Shown piece after piece: positions 8,050 through 14,498 of a stretch of DNA of 64,000 bases. The notes beneath the pieces were generated by a model. The model had not been told where the DNA came from, did no database searches, and worked only from the letters and a program-made list of their open reading frames with translations. A program made the translations under genes and the position numbers. Each line of letters starts with the position of its first letter. Position 1 is the first letter of the stretch. Origin of the DNA: Cupriavidus consociatus (GTDB taxonomy: Bacteria > Pseudomonadota > Gammaproteobacteria > Burkholderiales > Burkholderiaceae); the NCBI RefSeq assembly GCF_017814975.1, contig NZ_JAGIQA010000006.1, forward strand, positions 1-64,000, written 5' to 3'.

Positions 8050-8958
8050 ATGCGACGCATGTGTCCGTCGCTGACCGAGTTGCAGGCCTTCGAGACTGCG
8101 GCCCGGCACAACAGTTTCACTGTGGCCGCACGCGAACTGCATGTCACGCAAGGCGCCGTCAGCAAGCAGGTACGCAGCCTGGAGGCCTATCTCGGCGTCG
8201 AATTGTTCGAGCGCGTGCGTCAGCGATTGGTGCTGACCACGGCAGGAGAGCGCTACCTGGAGCGTATCGGCCCGAGCCTCAACGAACTGGAGGCGGCCAC
8301 CGTCGAGTTGATGGCGCGCCAGGGGCGCGGCGGGGTGCTGCATATCGCCAGCATGCCGACGTTGGGCGCCAAGTGGCTGATCCCGCGCCTGCCGCAGTTC
8401 TTTGCCCGGCATCCGGAGGTGACGCTGGAATTCGTGCCGCATGCGCAGGGCTACGATTTTTCCGAGCCGGATCTCGATGCGGCGATCCGCTTCGGCGATG
8501 GCGTCTGGCCAGGCAGCCTGGCTGACTACATGACCGGACGCGAAGTGCTGCCGGTCTGCCGCCCGGGCCTGCTGGCCGATGAGCCTGACGGCGTCGCGCG
8601 CACGCCGGATGCGCTGCTGCGCTACCCGCTGCTGCACCACACCACCGTGCCCGAGGCGTGGCCCGACTGGTTCGCCACGCTGGGCGTGGCCACCCGCCAG
8701 GCGTGGAGCGGCGCGCGCTTCGACCAGTTCTCGCTGCTGACACAGGCGGCGCTGTCGGGGCTGGGCATCGCGCTGATCCCGCGCTGCCTGATCGAACAGG
8801 AACTCGATACCGGCGCGCTGGTGGTCGCGCATCCGGCGCAGGTGCTGGCCAAGAAGGGCTATTACCTGTGCTACCCGGAGCAGAAGCAGCACCTGCCCGC
8901 GCTGCGGACTTTCCGTGCCTGGGTCATGGAAGGCGCGGACCTGGCGCGGCCCGGCTGA
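8050..8958 (+). CDS. LysR-family transcriptional regulator (GcvA-like)
   Basis: A 302-residue regulator. The winged helix-turn-helix is in residues 5-65 (LQAFETAARHNSFTVAARELHVTQGAVSKQVRSLE), and a periplasmic-binding-like effector domain fills the rest, with GcvA-type features (LDAAIRFGDGVWPG, GLGIALIPRCLIE). LysR proteins usually control the divergently transcribed gene, here the tctC-like gene plus the amidohydrolase, with a co-inducer bound by the C-terminal domain. The 125-base gap between them must hold the operators; no clear T-N11-A palindrome stood out. Confidence 0.9.
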   Translation: MRRMCPSLTELQAFETAARHNSFTVAARELHVTQGAVSKQVRSLEAYLGVELFERVRQRLVLTTAGERYLERIGPSLNELEAATVELMARQGRGGVLHIASMPTLGAKWLIPRLPQFFARHPEVTLEFVPHAQGYDFSEPDLDAAIRFGDGVWPGSLADYMTGREVLPVCRPGLLADEPDGVARTPDALLRYPLLHHTTVPEAWPDWFATLGVATRQAWSGARFDQFSLLTQAALSGLGIALIPRCLIEQELDTGALVVAHPAQVLAKKGYYLCYPEQKQHLPALRTFRAWVMEGADLARPG

Positions 8959-8997
8959 GGTCGCCGGAGGTCACTGAAATGCCCAGGTTGCGGGCTG

Positions 8998-9033
8998 TTT
9001 GCACCCTCTCCCGCAAGCGGGAGAGGGTGCAAA
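8998..9033. repeat. REP-like palindrome, copy 3
   Basis: A 17-bp perfect stem (TTTGCACC followed by the shared CTCTCCCGC core) with an AA loop. It lies between the convergent LysR and VWA genes. The arm is longer than in the other two copies, and the TTT/AAA ends make it also a plausible bidirectional terminator. Confidence 0.78.
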
Positions 9034-9044
9034 CCAGGCAGTTC

Positions 9045-10220
9045 TTATTTCGACAGCACCTTCATCGCCTGCTCCAGGCCCGCCAGCGTGACGGGATACA
9101 TGCGCCCCTTCATCAGCTGGTTGATCACGGTGATCGACTGGCGGTACTGCCACAAGCCTTCCGGCTCGGGGTTGAGCCAGACGAAGTGCGGGAACTGCTC
9201 GGTCATGCGGTTCAGCCACACCGCGCCGGCTTCGGCGTTGTTGTACTCGACCGAGCCGCCGGGCTGCAGGATCTCGTACGGGCTCATGGTCGCATCGCCG
9301 ACGAAGATGATCTTGTAGTCGGACGTGTACTTGTGCAGCAGGTCCCACGTCGCCAGCTTCTCGGCGTGGCGGCGGCGGTTGTTCTTCCACACGTAGTCGT
9401 ACAGGCAGTTGTGGAAGTAGTAGTACTCCAGGTGCTTGAACTCGGTCTTGGTGGCCGAGAACAGTTCTTCCACGCGCTTGATGTGGTCGTCCATCGAGCC
9501 GCCCACGTCCATCAGCATCAGCACCTTGACCTTGTTGTGGCGCTCGGGCCGCAGCTTGATGTCGAGCAGGCCGGCATTGGCCGCGGTCGAATGGATGGTG
9601 TCGTCCAGGTCCAGCTCGGTATCGGCTCCGTCGCGCGCGAAACGGCGCAGCCGGCGCAGCGCGACCTTGATGTTGCGCGTGCCAAGCTCGACCTGGTCGT
9701 CATAGTCCTTGTAGGTACGCGCTTCCCACACCTTGATCGCGGTGCGGTTGCCTTTGCTGGGGCCGCCGATGCGGATGCCTTCCGGGTTGTAGCCGCCGTG
9801 CCCGAACGGCGAGGTGCCGCCGGTGCCGATCCACTTGTTGCCGCCCTCGTGCTTTTCCTTCTGCTCTTCGAGCAGCTGCTTGAGGCGCTCCATCAGCTTG
9901 TCGAGGCCGCCCATGGCCTCGATCTTGGCCTTCTCCTCGGCCGACAGCTCGCGCTCCAGCGTCTTCTGCAGCCAGTCGAGCGGGATGTCGGACTTCCAGT
10001 CGACCAGGCTTTCCACGCCCTTGAAGTAGGCGGCGAAGGCCTGGTCGAACTTGTCGAAGTGCTTCTCGTCCTTGACCAGCGTCATGCGCGACAGGTAGTA
10101 GAACTCGTCGATCGAGGGCGTGATGACCTGCGCCTTGAGCGCTTCCAGCATGGTCAGGTATTCCTTGACCGAGACCGGCAGCTTGGCGTGGCGCAGCGAG
10201 AAGAAGAAGTCGATCAGCAT
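9045..10220 (-). CDS. VWA domain-containing CoxE-like protein
   Basis: A 391-residue cytosolic protein. An N-terminal helical region (LIDFFFSLRHAKLPVSVKEYLTMLE) typical of CoxE-like proteins is followed by a charged linker and a von Willebrand A domain from about residue 235. The metal-ion-dependent adhesion site reads DVGGSMDD, with Gly at the second position of the usual DxSxS. CoxE-like proteins partner with MoxR AAA ATPases as metal or cofactor insertion chaperones. The MoxR gene is in the same operon two genes upstream, which supports such a pair. Its client is unknown. Confidence 0.85.
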   Translation of the reverse strand: MLIDFFFSLRHAKLPVSVKEYLTMLEALKAQVITPSIDEFYYLSRMTLVKDEKHFDKFDQAFAAYFKGVESLVDWKSDIPLDWLQKTLERELSAEEKAKIEAMGGLDKLMERLKQLLEEQKEKHEGGNKWIGTGGTSPFGHGGYNPEGIRIGGPSKGNRTAIKVWEARTYKDYDDQVELGTRNIKVALRRLRRFARDGADTELDLDDTIHSTAANAGLLDIKLRPERHNKVKVLMLMDVGGSMDDHIKRVEELFSATKTEFKHLEYYYFHNCLYDYVWKNNRRRHAEKLATWDLLHKYTSDYKIIFVGDATMSPYEILQPGGSVEYNNAEAGAVWLNRMTEQFPHFVWLNPEPEGLWQYRQSITVINQLMKGRMYPVTLAGLEQAMKVLSK

Positions 10221-10250
10221 GATGCCTTGCTCTGGTGATAGGCGGCCGCT

Positions 10251-10844
10251 TCAGCGCGGACGGTCAAGCTGGAATTGCAGGTGTTGACGCACCGTCGGCC
10301 ATTCGCTGGCGATGATCGAAAACACCACGGTATCGCGCAACGAGCCGTCAGGCATGCGCTGGTGGTTGCGCAGCACGCCGTCCTGCTTGGCGCCGAGGCG
10401 CGCGATCGCGGCGCGGCTCTGCTGGTTCATCCAGTGCGTGCGGAATTCCACGGCGATGCAGTCGAGCTGGTCGAAGGCATGGCCGAGCAGCATCAGCTTG
10501 CACTCGGTGTTCAGCGGCGAGCGCTGGACCCGGCGCGCATACCAGGTGGAGCCGATCTCCACGCGCCGGTTGGCCGCGTCGATATTCATGTAGGTGGTCA
10601 TGCCCGCCAGCTCGCCCGCGGCGTCGCGCACCGCGAACGGCAGCATCGAGCCCTGTTCCTGCAGGCCCAGGCGCCGCGCGATCTCGGCTTCCATGCGCTC
10701 GGGCGCGGGCACGCTGGTGTACCAGAGTTTGTACAGCTCGCCGTCGGCGCAGGCGGCGCGCAGGCCGTCGGCATGCTCGGGTCGCAGCGGCTCCAGCGTG
10801 GCGTGCTTGCCGGCCAGGGTCACGGGATTGGCAAAAGCGGTCAT
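10251..10844 (-). CDS. GNAT-family N-acetyltransferase (RimJ/RimL-like)
   Basis: A 197-residue acetyl-CoA-dependent transferase. Recognisable are the beta-strand block MTTYMNIDAANRRVEIGSTW, the following NTECKLMLLGHAF helix near the pyrophosphate-binding site, and the C-terminal EFRTHWMNQQSRAAIARLGA with LRNHQRMPDG, all typical of RimJ/RimL-type enzymes. These acetylate N-terminal amino groups of ribosomal or other proteins. It is sandwiched between moxR (14 bases upstream) and the VWA gene (30 bases downstream) in one transcript, an unusual passenger in a MoxR-VWA unit. The substrate is unknown. Confidence 0.85.
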   Translation of the reverse strand: MTAFANPVTLAGKHATLEPLRPEHADGLRAACADGELYKLWYTSVPAPERMEAEIARRLGLQEQGSMLPFAVRDAAGELAGMTTYMNIDAANRRVEIGSTWYARRVQRSPLNTECKLMLLGHAFDQLDCIAVEFRTHWMNQQSRAAIARLGAKQDGVLRNHQRMPDGSLRDTVVFSIIASEWPTVRQHLQFQLDRPR

Positions 10845-10858
10845 GACAGGCAGCTCGC

Positions 10859-11749
10859 TCAGCGGTTGGCGCGGTTCATGAACACCAGGCGCTCGAACAG
10901 GTGTACGTCCTGCTCGTTCTTCAGCAGCGCGCCGTGCAGCGGCGGGATCGCTGCCTTCTTGTCCGGACTCTTCAGCGCCTCGGGCGGGATGTCCTCGGCC
11001 ATCAGCAGCTTGAGCCAGTCGATCAGCTCGGACGTGGACGGCTTTTTCTTGAGGCCCGGCAGGTTGCGCATCTCGTAGAACGATTCCAGCGCGGCGGCGA
11101 CCAGCTCGCGCTTGATGCCGGGGTAGTGCACGTCGACGATCTGCTGCATGGTGTCGGCGTCCGGGAACTTGATGTAGTGGAAGAAGCAGCGGCGCAGGAA
11201 GGCGTCGGGCAGTTCCTTCTCGTTGTTCGAGGTGATGATCACCAGCGGACGGTGCTTCGCCTTGACCAGTTCGCGCGTCTCGTAGACGTAGAACTCCATG
11301 CGGTCGAGTTCGCGCAGCAGGTCGTTGGGGAATTCGATGTCGGCCTTGTCGATCTCGTCGATCAGCAGCACCACTTGCTCGTCGGCCTCGAAGGCCTGCC
11401 ACAGCACGCCCTTGACGATGTAGTTGCGGATGTCGTGCACGCGATCGTCGCCGAGCTGCGAGTCGCGCAGGCGCGAGACCGCGTCGTATTCGTACAGGCC
11501 CTGCTGCGCCTTGGTGGTCGACTTGATATGCCACTGCAGCAGCGGCATGCCCAGCGCGGCGGCCACTTCCTCGGCCAGCATGGTCTTGCCGGTGCCGGGC
11601 TCGCCCTTGATCAGCAGCGGTCGCTGCAGCGTGCGCGCGGCGTTGACGGCCAGCTTGAGGTCGTCGGTGGCGACATACTGGTCACTGCCCTCGAAACGGG
11701 CCTGCTGGGCGGAAGAAGCTTGGGCGGAAGCGTTGGCGGTGTTTGACAT
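10859..11749 (-). CDS. MoxR-family AAA+ ATPase
   Basis: A 296-residue ATPase with Walker A GEPGTGKT (about residues 50-57), Walker B VVLLIDEIDKAD, sensor-1 VIITSNNEKELPDAFLRRC and a C-terminal lid. MoxR proteins act as ATP-driven chaperones that mature enzyme complexes together with VWA proteins. This gene leads an operon moxR-acetyltransferase-VWA. The N-terminal 20 residues are Ala/Ser/Gln-rich and probably disordered. Upstream on the minus strand a TATACT box (complement of 11929-11934) could be the -10 element. Confidence 0.9.
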   Translation of the reverse strand: MSNTANASAQASSAQQARFEGSDQYVATDDLKLAVNAARTLQRPLLIKGEPGTGKTMLAEEVAAALGMPLLQWHIKSTTKAQQGLYEYDAVSRLRDSQLGDDRVHDIRNYIVKGVLWQAFEADEQVVLLIDEIDKADIEFPNDLLRELDRMEFYVYETRELVKAKHRPLVIITSNNEKELPDAFLRRCFFHYIKFPDADTMQQIVDVHYPGIKRELVAAALESFYEMRNLPGLKKKPSTSELIDWLKLLMAEDIPPEALKSPDKKAAIPPLHGALLKNEQDVHLFERLVFMNRANR

Positions 11750-12306
11750 GAGGCAACCTGGAGGTGACGGCCCGGTCTTGGTCGGTTCGGGCCGGGTTGG
11801 CGTGTTTGGCGCAGTCTCTTCGCGCTGTCACGCGCGCTTTCATTATGAGCGGTATGGTTCGTCCGGGCCTGGCATCGAGCGTCTGCGAACGGTCGTGCGC
11901 TTTCCCCGGAGTGGGCCAGTATAAAAGACCTTTGCGGTTCGTGTTGGCTGGGGCTGACAGATGGCCCGCTACAGCGGGCGGTTGCCGGACTGCAGTGGAC
12001 TGTCAGGTGTCGCCTGCTGTACAATGCGCCGGTTTGACGCGCCCCCACGTCCAGTTCTCCAGTATCCGGCAGTCCGCGCTCAGAAGTCCCAGCGGCCCGC
12101 CCGGGTCGCGGCGATTGCGCGAGGTGGTTCCAGAATGTGTTCCACATCACGGCAATGATCCCGGATGCCGAATGTCTGGGCGGGTCTGGCGGGTTGCACC
12201 TCTTGCAACCCCATCGACAAGCCAGGCTTTCCCCAGAAGCATTCTGAAACCGTCTCCGCCCGGCAGGGCAGGTCACGCACGGTTTAATTTCCAATCCGCA
12301 AAGACA
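11750..12306. other. 557-base intergenic region between moxR and the cytochrome genes
   Basis: No convincing gene. Long open frames through it lack ribosome sites and family resemblance. It must hold divergent promoters. On the plus strand TACAAT (12020-12025) is a fair -10 hexamer but has no good -35, and would leave a leader of about 275 nucleotides before the first cytochrome. Confidence 0.5.
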
Positions 12307-12654
12307 ATGAAAAAGCTCCTCACGATGGTGGTGCTGGGCGCGGCTGCAATGGGCGCGCAGGCACAGGAAGTCAAGGGCAATGGAGACGCTGCCAAGGACA
12401 AGGTTGCAATGTGCATCGGATGCCACGGCATTCCGGGCTACCGTGCGTCGTTCCCCGAGATCTATGAAGTGCCGCTGCTGGGCGGCCAGAGCGCCAAGTA
12501 CATCGAAAATGCGCTGAAGGCGTACCAGAAGGGCGAGCGCAAGCACCCGACCATGCGCAGCATCGCCGCCACGCTGACCGAGCAGGACATCGCCGACGTG
12601 GCGGCCTACTACTCGCAGCAGAAGCCGAATACCCAGAACAACGCCCTGAAGTAA
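12307..12654 (+). CDS. small class I cytochrome c (c553/c4-like)
   Basis: A 115-residue periplasmic monohaem cytochrome. The signal peptide MKKLLTMVVLGAAAMGAQAQ is followed by the haem site CIGCH (Cys36, Cys39, His40) and a C-terminal helix with a probable axial Met in HPTMRSIAATL. It carries one electron between membrane complexes and terminal reductases. The second cytochrome gene starts 10 bases after its stop. Located just upstream of the nos region, the pair could feed NosZ, but this is an inference; they could equally serve cytochrome oxidase. Confidence 0.9.
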   Translation: MKKLLTMVVLGAAAMGAQAQEVKGNGDAAKDKVAMCIGCHGIPGYRASFPEIYEVPLLGGQSAKYIENALKAYQKGERKHPTMRSIAATLTEQDIADVAAYYSQQKPNTQNNALK

Positions 12655-12664
12655 GAGACCCATC

Positions 12665-13063
12665 ATGAAGACGCTCAAGACGCTTTCGATCGCGCTCGGC
12701 GCACTCGTGCTGGGTGCCGCCGCATTGCCGGCTTCGGCCGCCGACCTCGCCAACGGCAAGGCGCTGGTGGAAAAGGGAGCCTGCGTGGCCTGCCACGGCG
12801 CGGGCATGAACAAGCCGATCTCCCCCGACTATCCCAAGCTGGCCGGCCAGCATGCCGACTATCTGTATCACGCGCTGCTGTCGTACCAGGTGTCGGGCAA
12901 CGCGCTGGTGGGCCGCTCCAATGCGATCATGGCCGGCCAGGTCAACGCCAATCCGGCGGTGACCGGCAAGGATGGCAAGCCGCGTCCGTTCACGCGCAAG
13001 GAACTGAAGGATATGGCTGCGTATATCGAGTCGCTGCCGGGCGACCTGGTGCTGAAGAAGTAA
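12665..13063 (+). CDS. small class I cytochrome c
   Basis: A 132-residue periplasmic monohaem cytochrome with a signal peptide ending near ASA (residue 25), the haem motif CVACH (Cys40, Cys43, His44), the YPKLAGQHADYLYHAL helix found in c4/c553 cytochromes, a candidate axial Met in NAIMAGQ, and a C-terminal helix ELKDMAAYIESL. It is adjacent to and probably co-transcribed with the preceding cytochrome, and ends in front of a strong terminator. It differs from its partner by a longer loop before the methionine. Confidence 0.9.
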   Translation: MKTLKTLSIALGALVLGAAALPASAADLANGKALVEKGACVACHGAGMNKPISPDYPKLAGQHADYLYHALLSYQVSGNALVGRSNAIMAGQVNANPAVTGKDGKPRPFTRKELKDMAAYIESLPGDLVLKK

Positions 13064-13098
13064 GCCGTAGCGCGGCGATTGCCGCGCCTTGGGTTAGG

Positions 13099-13128
13099 AA
13101 AAGGCCGCCTTGGTACAGGCGGCCTTTT
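13099..13128. terminator. intrinsic terminator after the cytochrome pair
   Basis: An 11-bp stem (AAAAGGCCGCC / GGCGGCCTTTT, 8-base loop) with A and T runs on either side, between the convergent cytochrome and apbE genes. It works in both directions. Confidence 0.88.
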
Positions 13129-13152
13129 CTTTGGGCGGCGCGCCAGCGCGAC

Positions 13153-14220
13153 CTATGCCGCCACGCCTGCCAGCCGGCGCTGCATCCCTGCCGTGAGCCA
13201 GGGCTTGCCGTCGCCGACGACCAGCGCGTCGACGCCGGCTGCGCCGTGCAGCAGGCCGGCCGCGGCGGTCGGGCCCGCCACCATCAAGGCAGCGCCGACC
13301 CCGTTGACCGCCGCGGTCTCTGAAGCCACCAGCGTCACGCCATGCGGACCCGCCGCCGGCATGCCGGTGGCGGGGTCGAGCACGTGGTGGTAGCGCTTGC
13401 CGTTGGCCACGAAGCAGCGCTCATAGTCGCCCGATGACGCTACCACGGTGTCGGATACCGCCAGCACGCCCAGCAGCCGTGCCGGTGCGCGCGGATCGCG
13501 CACGCCGACGCGCCAGTCGCGCCCCTGCAGCTGGCCGCTCGCCAGCACATCGCCCCCGCCATTGATCATGGCATGACGCAATCCATGCCTGCGCAATGCC
13601 TGCATGCCAGCCTGCAGGACCGGCAGCTTGGCGATGCCGCCCAGGTCCAGGCGCATGCCCGGGCGCAGCAGCATCGCTTCGCCGCGGCGTTCGTCGAGCA
13701 TGACTTGCCGGTAGTCGACCAGCGACCGTTCGCGTGCCAACTGGGCGGAAGTCGGCACGCGCGTGTTGTCCTCACCGAAGTGCCAGCCGGCAAAGGCGCC
13801 GACCGTGATGTCAAACGCGCCCCCGGTGCGCGCCGACAGCGCCCCCGCCGCTTGCAGCACTGCCATCAGTTCCGGTGCGACCGGCACCGGTTGCCGGCCC
13901 GCCGCGCGCTGCAGCGCGCTGACCTGGCTATCGGGCCGGTAGCGCGACATCAATCGCTCCAGGCGCGCCATCTCCGCAAAGGCGGCGGCGATGCCGGTGC
14001 TTGCATCCAGGTAAGAACTGTCCTGCACCACGATATCGACTTGCGTGCCCAGCAGGCGCCGCGATGCCCGCGTGACCGTGGCATCGGCCAACGCGGGCCT
14101 GACGAACATGGCGGTGGCGAGCATCGGCACGCTGGCCGCTGCGGCGCGCAGCACGTTGCGGCGCATGGCGTGGATGCGAGAGGAAGAAGACAGCGTTGCG
14201 GGTAGGGTCTTGGCGCGCAT
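13153..14220 (-). CDS. apbE: FAD:protein FMN transferase (ApbE / NosX-like)
   Basis: A periplasmic enzyme that attaches FMN covalently to a threonine of target flavoproteins. A signal segment (RRNVLRAAAASVPMLATAMF, ending PALA) precedes the ApbE fold: GTQVDIVVQDS, MSRYRPDSQVSALQ, TGGAFDITVGAF, LDLGGIAK, INGGGDVLASG and YHHVLDPATGMPA. After GGIAK the usual Gly is replaced (GGIAKLPVLQ), a deviation in the metal/FAD-binding stretch. It is divergent from nosZ. NosR in this window has the flavinylation motif SGATVT, so NosR is the likely substrate and the gene a NosX equivalent. Starts at 14220 or 14166 are both possible. Confidence 0.88.
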   Translation of the reverse strand: MRAKTLPATLSSSSRIHAMRRNVLRAAAASVPMLATAMFVRPALADATVTRASRRLLGTQVDIVVQDSSYLDASTGIAAAFAEMARLERLMSRYRPDSQVSALQRAAGRQPVPVAPELMAVLQAAGALSARTGGAFDITVGAFAGWHFGEDNTRVPTSAQLARERSLVDYRQVMLDERRGEAMLLRPGMRLDLGGIAKLPVLQAGMQALRRHGLRHAMINGGGDVLASGQLQGRDWRVGVRDPRAPARLLGVLAVSDTVVASSGDYERCFVANGKRYHHVLDPATGMPAAGPHGVTLVASETAAVNGVGAALMVAGPTAAAGLLHGAAGVDALVVGDGKPWLTAGMQRRLAGVAA

Positions 14221-14326
14221 GACAGGTAGGCGGCGCGTGCCGCATCGATCGTTGACGTTGTGGTGCCGCCATTCTCCGGCCAGCCTTCGAAAAAACATGC
14301 ATTAAAAATGAATATTTAAGGAATCC

Positions 14327-14374
14327 ATGACGACCGTCAATCTCGTTCGCGCCAACTGCTTCGACTATCTGTAG
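14327..14374 (+). CDS. 15-codon leader peptide frame upstream of nosZ
   Basis: ATG at 14327 follows AAGGA (14318-14322) by four bases and opens a frame encoding MTTVNLVRANCFDYL, ending with TAG at 14372-14374. It lies in an AT-richer stretch upstream of nosZ, and its stop is five bases before a tract of five 11-bp repeats. A good ribosome site on a tiny frame in a leader suggests a regulatory leader peptide. I cannot name a known family for it; chance is possible. Confidence 0.45.
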   Translation: MTTVNLVRANCFDYL

Positions 14375-14378
14375 CCGG

Positions 14379-14433
14379 CACCAACAGGCCACCAACAGGC
14401 CACCAACAGGCCACCAACAGGCCACCAACAGGC
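14379..14433 (+). repeat. five exact tandem copies of an 11-bp unit upstream of nosZ
   Basis: CACCAACAGGC is repeated five times without a mismatch, ending 65 bases before the nosZ start. As RNA the tract has no U, is C-rich (5 of 11) and has little self-complementarity, which fits a Rho-loading site. As DNA the 11-bp period is about one helical turn. The perfect identity implies recent expansion or homogenisation, so copy number may vary between strains. Confidence 0.9.
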
Positions 14434-14498
14434 CAACACACAACGAAGAAAGCGGGCGGAGCCCTCCGCCCCTTGCAATGACGGTTCGAGGATCGAAG

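Noticed and set aside
11764..12306. A longer first cytochrome gene starting at 11764
   Set aside because: The added 180 residues are not cytochrome-like, and the ATG at 12307 begins a perfect signal peptide.
14230..14330. FNR/NnrR box (TTGAT-N4-ATCAA) for the nos operon
   Set aside because: Searched by eye; only AT-rich sequence such as TTAAA-N8-TTTAA (14302-14319) is present, too far from the consensus to report as a site.
14379..14433. The 11-bp repeats as a CRISPR array
   Set aside because: No spacers between units, units far too short, and no cas genes.
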